From NCBI GenBank assembly GCA_964006375.1, contig OZ023269.1, forward strand, positions 59,577,468-59,641,467: a stretch of DNA of 64,000 nucleotides. The letters run 5' to 3'. Source of the DNA: Tillus elongatus. Taxonomy: Eukaryota > Arthropoda > Insecta > Coleoptera > Cleridae. This document shows positions 1 to 10,080 of the stretch, piece after piece. The position numbers and the translations under genes are program-made. The first letter of the stretch is position 1; each line of letters opens with the position of its first letter. The notes beneath the pieces were generated by a model. The model saw only the letters and a program-made list of their open reading frames with translations. It did not search any database and was not told where the DNA came from.

Positions 1-1
1 T

Positions 2-358
2 ATTAATAATTTTAACACAATATCCCAATTACCCTACGTAATAATAAAAGAACTACCCGGAAAAATACTGCTCGACTCCGGTAGTACTAAGAGCCTTTTA
101 AACCCGTCCATAGCATATAACAACTTTTATAATAAGATTTACAATCACCCGTTTTTAATTAAAAGTGCTCATGGTTATTCCAGCCACAATAATCGAGCCA
201 GAATAATTTTAAACTCACTAACGGACAGTGAGCAAGAGTTTTGCCTATTTGAATTTAACAAAAATTTCGTAGCTCTTATTGGAATTGACTTTTTGATAAA
301 AAATCAAGCGAACATTGATTTTAAAAACCAGACTCAATTTAAAAAATCGAAGCATTAA
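2..358 (+). CDS. Errantivirus protease end, partial at window edge
   Basis: The frame is open from the window edge to a TAA at 356-358. It contains the aspartic protease active-site motif LLDSGST at about 68-88 and, near its end, the hydrophobic GIDFL segment typical of the C-terminal half of retroviral-type proteases. The enzyme would cleave the Gag-Pol polyprotein. The frame ends before RT begins, and Pol lies in the frame reached by a +1 shift, with about 40 bases of overlap. In gypsy-like elements protease and RT normally share one frame, so this is probably a one-base indel rather than programmed recoding, which in this group is -1 and sits upstream of protease. The N-terminal part is outside the window. 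Confidence 0.75.
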   Translation: MNNFNTISQLPYVIIKELPGKILLDSGSTKSLLNPSIAYNNFYNKIYNHPFLIKSAHGYSSHNNRARIILNSLTDSEQEFCLFEFNKNFVALIGIDFLIKNQANIDFKNQTQFKKSKH

Positions 359-3300
359 GATAAACTTCCCTCATACAAGGGATCATGAAGATAAGATGGG
401 TAGTAATAGTAGTAGCAATAACAATCGGATAAGTAGGCTCATCAAAGCAAATGATGAAATGAATCACCTTAACGTAAGTAATACAATAGACAGAAGCATT
501 ATTGCACTTGAACTCGAACTAGGAAAGCGTAATCAGCCATTAAATGATGACGATGGAAGGTTACAACAAGTAACAAATGACCTAGGAGAAATGTTTACCC
601 ACAATAAAGGTAAACGGGATCAAGTTTCATTAAACACATATGAATATCGTCGAAATAAAAATGTGAGTGATACGAGGACGATACAAAAAGATATAACGGA
701 TCAAATTGAAAATAAAGCGAATATGATATCAAATAATTCTTACTATCACCAGAATTATAATAATAATTATACGGGGAGTGTACAAAAAAATATTACAAAT
801 CAAATTAGGATAAATCACTTAAATAACCAGGAGAAAGAAATTTTAATTGATTTATGTACAGAATTTCAAGATATTTTTGCAAAAGAAAATGAACCACTGA
901 CGCATACAAACGTCATTAAACACAAAATTAGACTAAAAGACGATATACCAATAAACGCCAAACTATATAGATACCCATATATTCACAAACCAGAAGTAGA
1001 CAAACAAATTAACGAAATGCTAAATCAAAGGATAATTAGGAACAGTCATAGCGCTTATAATAGTCCAATATGGGTGATCCCAAAAAAAGCAGATGCCAGC
1101 GGCAAACAAAAATGGCGGATCGTCGTGGATTACCGCAAGTTAAATGAGAAGACTATACCTGATAGACACCCTATACCAAAAATCGAAGAGATACTGGATA
1201 AACTCGGGCGTGCACAATATTTTTCGACCATAGACTTAATTTCGGGCTACCACCAGATTGAAATGGACCCAAATGACATTGAAAAAACGGCGTTTAGCAC
1301 TGATACAGGCCATTATGAGTGCCTCAGAATGCCGTTCGGGCTTTCAGGGGCGCCTGCTACATTTACCCGACTGATGCAACACGTTTTAAACGGTTTAATA
1401 GGAAAAACATGCTTAGTATACATGGATGACGTGATAGTATTCTCAACATCATTACAAGAACATATCGAAAAATTAAGATTAGTATTCGAACGATTTAGAC
1501 AAAGTAATCTGAAAATACAGCTAGACAAAAGCGACTTTCTGCAAAAAGAAGCGGAATTCCTCGGGCATATAGTGACGCCAGAAGGCATCAAGCCTAATCC
1601 AAAGAAACTAGACGCCATAAGAAAATTCCCAATACCCAAGACACCAAAAGAAATTAAATCATTCCTAGGACTTATAGGCTACTACAGGAAATTTATAGAA
1701 AACTTTGCGCATGTCACAAAACCACTAACTAAATGTTTAAAGAAAAACGTAACAATCGACATTAACGACGGAGAATACATAAATGCCTTTAATACATGTA
1801 AAGACATATTGATGAATTCACCAGTATTAATACCTCCAGATTTTTCAAAGGAGTTCATTTTAACAACAGATGCATCAAACGTGGCAATCGCAGGGATTTT
1901 AAGCCAAGGAGATCCGAAATCAGACCAACCAATAGCTTACGCAAGCCGAACGTTAAATGAAACAGAATCTAGATACAGCACAATAGAAAAGGAACTACTG
2001 GCCATAGTATGGGCCACAAACTACTTTAGACCCTATCTATACGGCAGGAAATTCACAATATATACAGACCATAAACCATTAAAATGGCTATTTTCCCTGA
2101 AACAACCTAACTCAAAATTATTAAGGTGGAGACTCAAACTAGAAGAGTACGATTTCAAAATAGAATATAAAAAAGGTAAATTAAATAATGCAGCGGACGC
2201 ACTTTCGAGAGTAGAGATAAACCCCTTAGATGTAGATAACCAATCAATGATAAACAATGTAGACGAAAATGACGACGTTATAACCATAAGCGACGGAGAA
2301 ACAAGAAATTCCAACGCAGATTCTTATTCCGCGCCGGGCATGCCAATCTTAGAAGAAGAAATAATCAACAGTAAAACAAACCAGATATTCTTTAAAAATG
2401 CTGATACCCCGGAGATTTTATCACTCAGAAAGGACAAAAGGAATTTTATTCACGCCACATTCAATTTAAACGAGCCAAATCAAATAGAACAATTTATCAA
2501 AGAATATTGCCTACCACAGAGAAAATATTACTGTCTATTTGTAAATGAACGAGATTATGAAATGGTAAGTTCGGCAATTAATCAAAAATTTAATAACGTA
2601 GACTCACCTAAATTTTATAGATGTTTAGAAACTAGAGAAGAAATAAATAGCGAAGAAGAACTCCTAGAGAAAATAGTTCTATTTCACGAGGGAAAGAGTA
2701 ATCATCGAGGCGCTGATGAGACCTATTTACGAATGAAACGCAAATACTATTTTCCGAATTTAAAACGAAAAATAGAAGAGTTTATAAAAAGTTGCGAGTT
2801 ATGTAAAACATGTAAATACAACAGAAATCCGGCGCAAATTTCACTAGAACACACACCCACACCATCTAGGCCTTTAGAAATCTTACACCTAGACACCTTC
2901 CAAATTGAAACGTCTCAATTTCTAACAGTATTCGACCCCTTTAGTAAATTCGGGCAAGCATTTCCGATAAAAAGTAAAAATGCAACAGAAATCTCCAAGA
3001 ACTTAATTAAATACTTTTCCCAATACGGAAGCTGTAAAACAATAATTTCGGACGCAGGGACTGAATTCTCAAATATATTAATAAAAGAGCTATTAAAAGC
3101 TTACCAAATTGAGTTACATGTGACAACACCGCAAAATCCGATGTCAAACGGACCGATAGAAAGATTTCACAGTACGATAATTGAGCACTATAGATTATTT
3201 AAAACAAAATTTAAAGAAATGAAACCAATTGACTTAATGCCTTATTGTATTTTCGCATATAACTCCTCCATACACTCGCAAACCTTAAAACCACCTTTTG

Positions 3301-3680
3301 AGCTAATATTCGGATATACACCTGAATTATTTAATTATGACCCAGAAGTAATTATCACCCAAGAATATAACACGAGACATAAAGACTTAATGAAAATTAT
3401 ATACGAAGTCATTCAAGACCGAATCGAAAACTCAAAATACAAAACGTTACAACGGACGAATAAAAATACTAACCAACCTTTTAAAGAAGGAGACATAGTA
3501 TACAAAAAGATTCCTCCAGGATTTCACAAAAAACACAAAAACCCTTTTACTGGACCTTATTCAATAATTTCCCTGATTGAACATAATAAAGCCATAATAC
3601 TAAATCACAGAACTGACGAACAGACAATCACCCATTTACGCAATCTTCGCCTTGCAGGTTCATCCTCTTCACCAGAGTAA
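315..3680 (+). CDS. pol: Errantivirus Pol: RT, RNase H, integrase
   Basis: This 1121-codon frame opens at a TTG and would normally be entered from the upstream protease frame; the first ATG is at residue 28. Residues 1-165 are a low-complexity Asn-rich linker. RT spans about 190-450, with catalytic YMDD at 369-372 and the FLG thumb signature at 414-416. RNase H spans about 512-632, with acidic residues at D519, E558, D585 and D628. Integrase has an HHCC zinc finger (H791, H797, C827, C830) and the triad D860, D913, E949, with exactly 35 residues between the last two. No internal stop occurs and every catalytic residue I looked for is present. It copies the RNA genome into DNA and inserts it. 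Its end lies just before the env region, as in gypsy and 17.6. Confidence 0.93.
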   Translation: MILKTRLNLKNRSIKINFPHTRDHEDKMGSNSSSNNNRISRLIKANDEMNHLNVSNTIDRSIIALELELGKRNQPLNDDDGRLQQVTNDLGEMFTHNKGKRDQVSLNTYEYRRNKNVSDTRTIQKDITDQIENKANMISNNSYYHQNYNNNYTGSVQKNITNQIRINHLNNQEKEILIDLCTEFQDIFAKENEPLTHTNVIKHKIRLKDDIPINAKLYRYPYIHKPEVDKQINEMLNQRIIRNSHSAYNSPIWVIPKKADASGKQKWRIVVDYRKLNEKTIPDRHPIPKIEEILDKLGRAQYFSTIDLISGYHQIEMDPNDIEKTAFSTDTGHYECLRMPFGLSGAPATFTRLMQHVLNGLIGKTCLVYMDDVIVFSTSLQEHIEKLRLVFERFRQSNLKIQLDKSDFLQKEAEFLGHIVTPEGIKPNPKKLDAIRKFPIPKTPKEIKSFLGLIGYYRKFIENFAHVTKPLTKCLKKNVTIDINDGEYINAFNTCKDILMNSPVLIPPDFSKEFILTTDASNVAIAGILSQGDPKSDQPIAYASRTLNETESRYSTIEKELLAIVWATNYFRPYLYGRKFTIYTDHKPLKWLFSLKQPNSKLLRWRLKLEEYDFKIEYKKGKLNNAADALSRVEINPLDVDNQSMINNVDENDDVITISDGETRNSNADSYSAPGMPILEEEIINSKTNQIFFKNADTPEILSLRKDKRNFIHATFNLNEPNQIEQFIKEYCLPQRKYYCLFVNERDYEMVSSAINQKFNNVDSPKFYRCLETREEINSEEELLEKIVLFHEGKSNHRGADETYLRMKRKYYFPNLKRKIEEFIKSCELCKTCKYNRNPAQISLEHTPTPSRPLEILHLDTFQIETSQFLTVFDPFSKFGQAFPIKSKNATEISKNLIKYFSQYGSCKTIISDAGTEFSNILIKELLKAYQIELHVTTPQNPMSNGPIERFHSTIIEHYRLFKTKFKEMKPIDLMPYCIFAYNSSIHSQTLKPPFELIFGYTPELFNYDPEVIITQEYNTRHKDLMKIIYEVIQDRIENSKYKTLQRTNKNTNQPFKEGDIVYKKIPPGFHKKHKNPFTGPYSIISLIEHNKAIILNHRTDEQTITHLRNLRLAGSSSSPE
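3640..3658 (+). promoter_or_regulatory. Candidate 3' splice acceptor for env mRNA
   Basis: A pyrimidine-rich stretch ends in TTGCAG followed by G, 23 bases before the Pol stop. The env frame is open from here through the env ATG at 3767, which adds about 36 codons upstream of that ATG. Errantivirus env is known to be made from a spliced RNA with an acceptor near the end of pol, so position and context fit. The donor would be upstream of the window, so splicing cannot be confirmed here. Confidence 0.4.
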
Positions 3681-3766
3681 AACCACAATTAGAAGACCTA
3701 ACAGACAATCCAGGCATACTGCCACGCAAACTGGGACAAGCCTTTTCAGAAAACGATAAATGGAGA

Positions 3767-5320
3767 ATGATTCATATACATGACCTAAGACAACTATACG
3801 ACGACTTTAACAGACTAAAAACTTACTTTGACAACATAATAAGCGTAATGAATGCAGAATACAAGTTAGAATATAAAAATTTTATTTTAACAATCAATTT
3901 CACCATCAGCAATATTGATGACACATTTTGTCGAATATTTCCAAGAACGATTAGGAACAAAAGAGGTGTAATAAACGGACTAGGATCGATATTCAAATCA
4001 ATGACAGATGACGGCGACAGAATATATAAAGCTCTTGAAATTTTGAGGAAAGATCAAGATCAAGTACATCAACTTTTTAGTTCACAGACATCCCTAATGA
4101 TAGATGCTATAACAGAGTTCAATAAAACAATAGACAACCTGAACCATAACCAAGAAGCCATAGTAGCGAGAATAAACGATTTGGAATATACAATAGATAG
4201 TCTAAAAAGTGACCAACTAACAAATTTTCATAGAGTAAAACATTTGGAATTACTCACTCAAATCAGTTATTTGTTAAATAATGTACTAAACATGATATTA
4301 ACAACAGAAAATGCAATTACTTTTTCAAAATTGAACACGTATCATACGTCAATACTGAAACCGAAATTTATATCAAAAGAATTAGAAAATATTGAAAACC
4401 ATATCTCAAAATCAAGATTAATAACAAAATCCGACATTTCACTTTACGAAAAAATATTTAACATAAAAACCGTTCAAATTGATTTTAAAATTATATTCCA
4501 AATAGATATACCCTTAGTAGACAAATCAGATTATATTTATTATCAATTGTATGCATTACCAGTCCCTAAAAATCCATATACCTTCAGAATGATTGTCCCT
4601 AGAACCAAGTACCTAATCCTTAGCAGCAAACACTACGCTTACAGAAACGAAAAGTGTAGGAATCTAAAAGACCAGACATACTTTTGTGAAAATGACAACC
4701 CGACAGCACTTAACGAAAACAACCCATGCGAAATTAAACTGATCAACTTCCAGAAACCGATAAACAATTGCAAGCAAGAACTTGTCAAAATAACAAAAAC
4801 AACAGTCTCTAAATATGGCAATACCCAATACATAATAGTGGCACCCGAAGAAACGAAAATCAAACTTAGCTGCGAAGAAAATGAAGAAACCAAAATAATC
4901 AGCGGAACAAAACTGGCGACTTTGAAACCCAAATGCCAACTTATCATCAATAACGAAAGATTTAGTTCAGTACAAATGGCATCGGAAACACAACAATCGT
5001 TCAATCTCCCAAACATCGAATTGGTAACAAATAAAGCACCCATATTCCCAGACAAATTACCAGAACTAAAATTAGAAAATGTCCAACTGCACGACTTGAA
5101 CAATATCAAATCCCAGTTACAATCTATCAATGGCAAAATTCCAGGAACCATCGATTTGCCCATATACCACCCTAGTGTATGGACAATTATACTATACCTG
5201 GTGATAATAATAACAATAATCACAATAACTTCAAAATACTTCTGGCAGAAATCAAAAACGAAAACTGCTGACTCCAAACCAATTACTGGATTCCCGATGA
5301 CTATTCGGAACGAACCATAG
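3767..5320 (+). CDS. env: Errantivirus Env, F-like fusion protein
   Basis: This 517-residue frame follows pol by 86 bases and matches the errantivirus Env layout, a family related to the baculovirus F protein. A basic furin-type site RNKR lies at residues 63-66 and is followed at once by a Gly-rich hydrophobic segment (GVINGLGSIF) where the fusion peptide is expected. Next come a heptad-like helical region (about 80-165), a Cys-containing ectodomain, and a single hydrophobic transmembrane segment at about 470-489 before a short basic cytoplasmic tail. No signal peptide is evident after the ATG, and the frame stays open upstream to the candidate splice acceptor, so the true N-terminus probably comes from a spliced exon. 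No stop or frameshift is seen within the frame. Function as a membrane-fusion glycoprotein is family knowledge; activity of this copy is not shown. Confidence 0.85.
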   Translation: MIHIHDLRQLYDDFNRLKTYFDNIISVMNAEYKLEYKNFILTINFTISNIDDTFCRIFPRTIRNKRGVINGLGSIFKSMTDDGDRIYKALEILRKDQDQVHQLFSSQTSLMIDAITEFNKTIDNLNHNQEAIVARINDLEYTIDSLKSDQLTNFHRVKHLELLTQISYLLNNVLNMILTTENAITFSKLNTYHTSILKPKFISKELENIENHISKSRLITKSDISLYEKIFNIKTVQIDFKIIFQIDIPLVDKSDYIYYQLYALPVPKNPYTFRMIVPRTKYLILSSKHYAYRNEKCRNLKDQTYFCENDNPTALNENNPCEIKLINFQKPINNCKQELVKITKTTVSKYGNTQYIIVAPEETKIKLSCEENEETKIISGTKLATLKPKCQLIINNERFSSVQMASETQQSFNLPNIELVTNKAPIFPDKLPELKLENVQLHDLNNIKSQLQSINGKIPGTIDLPIYHPSVWTIILYLVIIITIITITSKYFWQKSKTKTADSKPITGFPMTIRNEP

Positions 5321-5344
5321 GCTTCGTTCTCTAAAGGATGGAGG

Positions 5345-5750
5345 AGATAACAATAGCCAACTCATACAATGTATATAAGAAGTACAGATCCCGATTCAAC
5401 ACCCAAGGTCGCTGACGAATGGGTTAATTAAAAGCAGCGCAATTAGAAGAATAGACTATTCATAAATGGGTAAACAACTAGACCTTCAATTCAGCAACCA
5501 GCCACCTGCTAGGATCACCTTCAAGACTGCAACTTAGGTAGAAACCGCCTCTCGGTCCACGCCCCACCAGAGACTATATATGGAAGTTACCAGACCACGG
5601 ACGGACATTCCTACATTGTTATTGCTTGAGTCTCTTTTAAATTGTCATAATTTATATTTATCATTTTTTATTATTATTCATAAGTATTTTATGTAACTAT
5701 AATCAATAAATTCTTTTAAAAAGTCAAGTGTGTTAACAAGAAAGTTAACT
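5345..5750 (+). repeat. Errantivirus 3' LTR (approximate)
   Basis: A purine-rich tract just upstream (about 5332-5344) serves as the polypurine tract. The proposed LTR starts AGATAAC and ends GTTAACT, a short imperfect inverted pair like gypsy-type AG...YT ends. It contains a TATA-like element at about 5574-5580 and AATAAA at 5705-5710 close to the 3' end. The right edge is supported because satellite sequence begins exactly after it. The second LTR is outside the window, so the ends are not proven. Confidence 0.6.
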
Positions 5751-6475
5751 CGCGATAAGGGTTTGAAGTTTTTTATTTCGTTTTCTTGTACACCTTGTTA
5801 TGAAACGACCATTTTATTGTATATTCCAATTTGGTTTGGGTTCCTTAACACCGTGTATGTATTGGTTCTATCGTACATCACACCGATCTTCCGCGATAAG
5901 GGTTTGAAGTTTTTATCTCAGTTTCTTGTAGACTTTGTTACGAAACATACATTTTTGAAGTCGGTTCCTTTCTATCACTTTCCGTTCAAAAGATATAACG
6001 ATTTAAAGTTTAGACCGGAGGTGGCCATTTTATTGTATATTCCACTTTGGTTTGGCCTCCTTAACACCGTGTATATGTTGGTTCTCTCGTACATCTCACG
6101 GATCTTCCGCGATAAGGGTTTGAAGTTTTTTATTTCGTTTTCTTGTACACCTTGTTATGAAACGACCATTTTATTGTATATTCCAATTTGGTTTGGGTTC
6201 CTTAACACCGTGTATGTATTGGTTCTATCGTACATCACACCGATCTTCCGCGATAAGGGTTTGAAGTTTTATCTCAGTTTCTTGTAGACTTTGTTACGAA
6301 ACATACATTTTTGAAGTCGGTTCCTTTCTATCACTTTCCGTTCAAAAGATATAACGATTTAAAGTTTAGACCGGAAGTGGTCATTTTATTGTATATTCCA
6401 CTTTGATTTGGCCTCCTTAACACCGTGCATGTGTTGGTTCTATAGTACATCTCACGGATCTTCCGCGATAAGGGT
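5751..6475 (+). repeat. 357-bp tandem satellite, two copies
   Basis: The motif CGCGATAAGGGTTTGAAG begins at 5751 and 6108, with a partial third start at 6464. The same motif also occurs inside each monomer at 5892 and 6249, so the unit is a composite of about 141 plus 216 bp subunits. Both subunits and the whole unit are multiples of three, which is why one frame stays open across the array and gives a misleading 185-codon ORF. Copies differ by a few bases and one small indel. Nothing suggests a gene. Confidence 0.85.
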
Positions 6476-6561
6476 TTTAAGTTTTTCTCTTATTTTAGTC
6501 GCCATTTTTTAATTCTGCTTACTTAGACGGGTAACGTGCCACTAAACACGTGGGGGGGGGG

Positions 6562-6742
6562 TTAGCTTTAACACTAAGAAAGGAATTGAACTTGTAACCA
6601 ACCATTGTTTTTAAGCTTAGTGTTTCGTTATTCAGTACCTCTTTGTATTTGTTTGACGCTACCATATCAAGGAGCATATATCAGGAATCGAACCTGTATC
6701 TCTTTCACAATAAAATCAACTACTTGCCGCTCCCACACATAA
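6562..6742 (-). other. Two tRNA-like remnants
   Basis: Read on the minus strand there are two T-arm-like motifs. The first, at about 6683-6697, is a loop TTCGATT closed by CAGG and CCTG. The second, at about 6582-6596, contains AAGTTCAATTCC and is enclosed by an 8-bp pair, AACACTAA and TTAGTGTT, giving a fold of about 55 nt. Neither folds into a proper cloverleaf by eye, so I do not call tRNA genes. Degenerate tRNAs, a tRNA-derived SINE or mitochondrial DNA insertions are possible. Confidence 0.25.
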
Positions 6743-6770
6743 GGCTAAACAGTTCCTATTTTTAAGTGTT

Positions 6771-6992
6771 GAACCTGTTGTCCGTTTTGTTTCTGAGCTT
6801 CCTTCTTTGTTTTGCCAGCGACCTCTATTGTCTCTGCGATATTTAAGTTTGGTTTCCTATTTGAACCTGTTGTCTCTTTTGTTTCTGAACTTCCTTCTTT
6901 TGTTTGCCAACGACCTCTATTGTCTCTGCGATATTTAAGTTTGGTTTCCTATTTGAACCTGTTGTCTATTTTGTTTGCCAACGACCTCTGTG
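6771..6992 (+). repeat. 92-bp tandem repeat, about 2.4 copies
   Basis: The motif GAACCTGTTGTC recurs at 6771, 6863 and 6955, followed by the same CT-rich text ending in a CAACGACCTCT motif. The last copy is shortened. The open frame across it is a by-product of low stop density, not a gene. Confidence 0.8.
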
Positions 6993-7092
6993 TGTTATTT
7001 TTAGAACCTACCTATATAACAATTGTGGCGTTCGGCCAATTTCTATGCGAAATCTTTAACCGTTATCACAAGTCTTTCCGGTTTAGGTGAGT

Positions 7093-8150
7093 AGCCCGCT
7101 ATTAACAGTTTAAATCATCAGCTGGGTGTGGTCATGATAATTATGTGTTTAATAATTTTTGAATCTTACCTAATATGCATCAGATGTTTAAGTGTATTAC
7201 TGTTTGCTTACATTTAAATAAAACAGGGTTATTTTGTTTAATAGTTGGAGAGGTTATATGTCTTACATAACGCATTGCCCTTTTGTAAATCTGTCTACAG
7301 GTGCTATTAATATGGAACTAGTTATTTTGTGTAAAGCGTGAAAATTGGTGTTTTAAAAATTAAGTGCTAGTGTGGATCTATGTCTGAAGGCGATGATTAT
7401 GTTCGGTGAGTTGGTCTACCAATTTTTACATAAATAAGCTGAACGCAGCAAGTGTGTTATGGTAGCGAATTTTCATATACTTTTAAATAGAAGTAAATAC
7501 CTTTTTATACTTATCCAATACTGACAGCTTTAATATTATTATTCTGGGACGACTGTTTCACGTCATTTTAAATGGTGGTTCCCATTTAATTCGATCGGCT
7601 TCTTTTTATCCTACATACGACGTTATTTATATTAATTCTACTGAGATAATTTTAAATTGATTTGATTTTACTAAACAGGTTAGTCTTTGATAGGTGATTT
7701 ACATTTATTACTTATTACTTATTTTGATATACTTTTCAGGTTAGATAGGTTTGATAAGTGGTTTATATTTATTACTAATAATTAACTTCTTATTACGCAT
7801 GTTATTTTAAATGGCGATTCCTCGTTTGCATAATACAGGTTAGCTGGCTTTTGAATTTGATTACGTCATCTCAGGTTAGTTCCCTACTTGTTCGGGTTAA
7901 ATACGACGTCAGGTGGCGGAACTACTCGGGTCTGGTCAGTGGCTCCGCCACCCTGTGCTCGGGTTAGGTCGGGGGCGATCGTGGGTGGCGGGTGGCGGCA
8001 CCAGAATTCCCCACCTATACCTAGTGATGATACAGCGATTGCTCTCGTAGATAACAATACTGTAATTCTCTTTTAAATTCTGCCTCTGTTTCAAACTAAA
8101 AATATACCGAATTCTTAAGATACAGGTAACATATCTTATCTACACTTTTC
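7093..8150. other. AT-rich spacer with a short GC-rich patch
   Basis: No gene is recognised. A weak direct duplication of about 70 bp lies at 7690-7790. A GC-rich stretch (7895-8020) precedes the GC-rich island. A 60-bp terminus of family X sits at 7437-7495. Confidence 0.5.
7437..7495 (-). repeat. Solo terminus of family X
   Basis: The stretch carries the family signature GCAGCAAGTGTGTTATGG followed by TAGCGAATTTTCAT, which is the outer end of family X copies elsewhere in this window. Only about 60 bp are recognisable. Confidence 0.6.
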
Positions 8151-9113
8151 CGGTCGGGACACCGGGTATCGCCAGACTGTTTCGATCGCCAGGAATGGTG
8201 GAGACCTACTGCAGCCCGAAATATCCCAGCTGTCGTCCAGATCCAGGAGCACGAGAGCTGCGCCACGGGAGACCACTTTGGGAGACTTGATCGTTACTAG
8301 ACCGCCACCGGGTTCAAATCAACTTGTAGTCAGCCGCTTTGCTAGTGCCCTCGAGCTCTCGGGAAGACTCCAGCTCAGGAACGCAACCCTTTGCGCCTAT
8401 CGACGGAAACAAAGAAAAGCCCCCCTACAACGATTGAAAACTGCAAGGTTTTCCCAATGATGTCGCTCGGACGGTCGGGACACCGGGTATCGCCAGACTG
8501 TTTCGATCGCCAGGGATGGTGGAGACCTACTGCAGCCCGAAATATCCCAGCTGTCGTCCAGATCCAGGAGCACGAGAGCTGCGCCACGGGAGACCGCCTT
8601 GGGTGACTTGATCGTGACTAGACCGCCACCGGGTTCAAATCAACGTGCAGTCAGCCGCTTTGGTAGTGCTCTCGCGCTCTCGGGAAGACTCCAGCTCAGG
8701 AATGCAACCCTTTGCGCCTCCCGACGGAAACAAAGAAAGCTTTTCCCACGAAGATTGAAAACGACAAGATTTTCCCAATAATGTCGGTCGGACGGTCGGG
8801 ACACCGGGTATTGCCAGATTGTTTCGATCGCCAGGAATGGTGGAGACCTACTGCAGCCCTAAATATCCCAGCTGTCGTCCCGATCCAGGACCACGAGAGC
8901 TGCGCCACGGGAGACCGCCTTGGGTGACTTGATCGTGACTAGACCGCCACCGGGTTCAAATCAACGTGCAGTCAGCCGCTTTGCTAGTGCTCTCGCGCTC
9001 TCGGGAAGACTCCAGCTCAGGAACGCAACCCTTTGCGGCCCCCGACGGAAACAAAGAAAACTTTCCCACGAAGACCAAAAACGACACCCCCTCCGAACGT
9101 CCAGGAGGTCGAG
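8151..9113 (+). repeat. 321-bp GC-rich tandem array, three copies
   Basis: CGGTCGGGACACCGGG starts at 8151, 8472 and 8793, exactly 321 bp apart, with high identity between copies. Base composition differs sharply from the AT-rich surroundings. Each monomer contains GGGTTCAAATC, which resembles a tRNA T-arm or pol III B box, but no A box is clear. Because 321 is a multiple of three, short ORFs recur in every copy on both strands; none matches a protein I know. It could be a satellite or a tandem promoter region of a retroelement. Confidence 0.85.
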
Positions 9114-9704
9114 TCTCGCCGGGCTGTTTCGATTACCAACACAGTTGGGAACCTATGGCAGCCCTAAGTACCCTTACTGCAGTCGGTCACCGAAACCCAA
9201 GAGGCTGCTCCACGGGAGACCACTTTGGGTGACTTGATCGTGACTAGACCGCCACCGGGTTCAAATCAACTTGTAGTCAGCCGTTTTGCTAGTGCCTCCA
9301 CGCTTCCGGGAAGACCGCAGCTTTGGAAAGCGAGCCCCGGCTCCCCCAGGTCGCCCCGTTGATAGAGACAGAAGCGAACGATGGACCTATTTATGCGAAG
9401 CTCCTTTGCCGCCGCCTCTCTGAAATAAAACCACTGACAAACACAACAACATTCAATATCTTTTCCACACCTGGACTTTTAACGTCACCTCTGGCGAAGG
9501 CCACCAAGCGCGCCAAGGTGTTCGCCGCCAGAGAGAGAGACGTCGATCCGTGGAAAACCCCTTTCATACAGGCCCTGCACCGTACAGCTATAGAGACAGT
9601 GACCTACCCAAACGAAGCGGAAATGAGCGGTCTGCTGAAGACGGCGTTCTCCACTTTGCCACAGCTGCTAACTCTCCTAAGCTGGTGCACCTAACGAATC
9701 GCTG
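9114..9704 (+). other. GC-rich segment between two arrays
   Basis: From 9114 to about 9345 the sequence is a diverged fourth copy of the 321-bp unit. From there to 9694 a frame of about 120 codons is open on the plus strand, opening at a TTG (9323). It is Pro, Ala, Thr and Glu rich and I do not recognise it. It may be the start of a coding region of the element that owns the arrays, or chance. Confidence 0.3.
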
Positions 9705-10080
9705 CGTACTCTCCCACGGCCGGCCTGAAATACACAATAAAACCAAACACCAAGAATCGAGACCCGGACGGTGGCTGCTTCCTCTCCGTGACTGCTTCTG
9801 CGATCGCTGAAAGAGAACTCAACTCCCACGACCGGCCTGCTGAATTCGCTACTGAAATACACAATAAAACCAAACACCAAGAATCAAGACGCGGACGGTG
9901 GCTGCTTCCTCTACGTGACTGGCTCTGCGCTCGCTGAAAAAGAACTAAACTCTCACGACCGGCCTGCTGAATTCGCTACTGAAAAACACAACAAAACCAA
10001 ACCCCAAGAATCAAGACGCGGACGGTGGCTGGTTACTCTCCCTGACGGCCCCTGCGACTGCTGAAAAGAACTAACTTGTC
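9705..10080 (+). repeat. 127-bp tandem repeat, three copies
   Basis: GGACGGTGGCTG recurs at 9766, 9893 and 10020, exactly 127 bp apart. Each unit carries an AATAAA or similar motif within ACACAATAAAACC and a CGACCGGCCTGCTG block. Confidence 0.8.

Larger units (their letters stand above)
1..5750 (+). mobile_element. Errantivirus-like Ty3/gypsy element, 3' part
   Basis: The order protease end, Pol (RT, RNase H, integrase), Env, 3' LTR is that of insect errantiviruses such as gypsy, 17.6 and ZAM. The 5' LTR and gag lie left of the window. Pol is open across its full length and Env is open, so the copy is well preserved, but the protease and Pol frames do not join (see those entries). The right edge falls at the start of a 357-bp satellite whose first bases are CGCGAT, so the element seems to have inserted into satellite DNA. 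The alternating pyrimidine/purine target fits the preference known for this group; the target duplication cannot be checked without the left end. Confidence 0.9.

Noticed and set aside
5730..6287. 185-codon hydrophobic repeat protein
   Set aside because: It is the translation of a 357-bp satellite whose period is a multiple of three. It has no real start context and no known domain.
8278..9237. Recurring 60-105 codon ORFs on both strands
   Set aside because: The same ORFs recur every 321 bp because of the tandem array. Competing frames are open on both strands and none looks like a protein family.
8151..10080. Possible CRISPR array
   Set aside because: The repeats are contiguous long tandem units without unique spacers, in a eukaryotic repeat context, and no cas-like gene is present.
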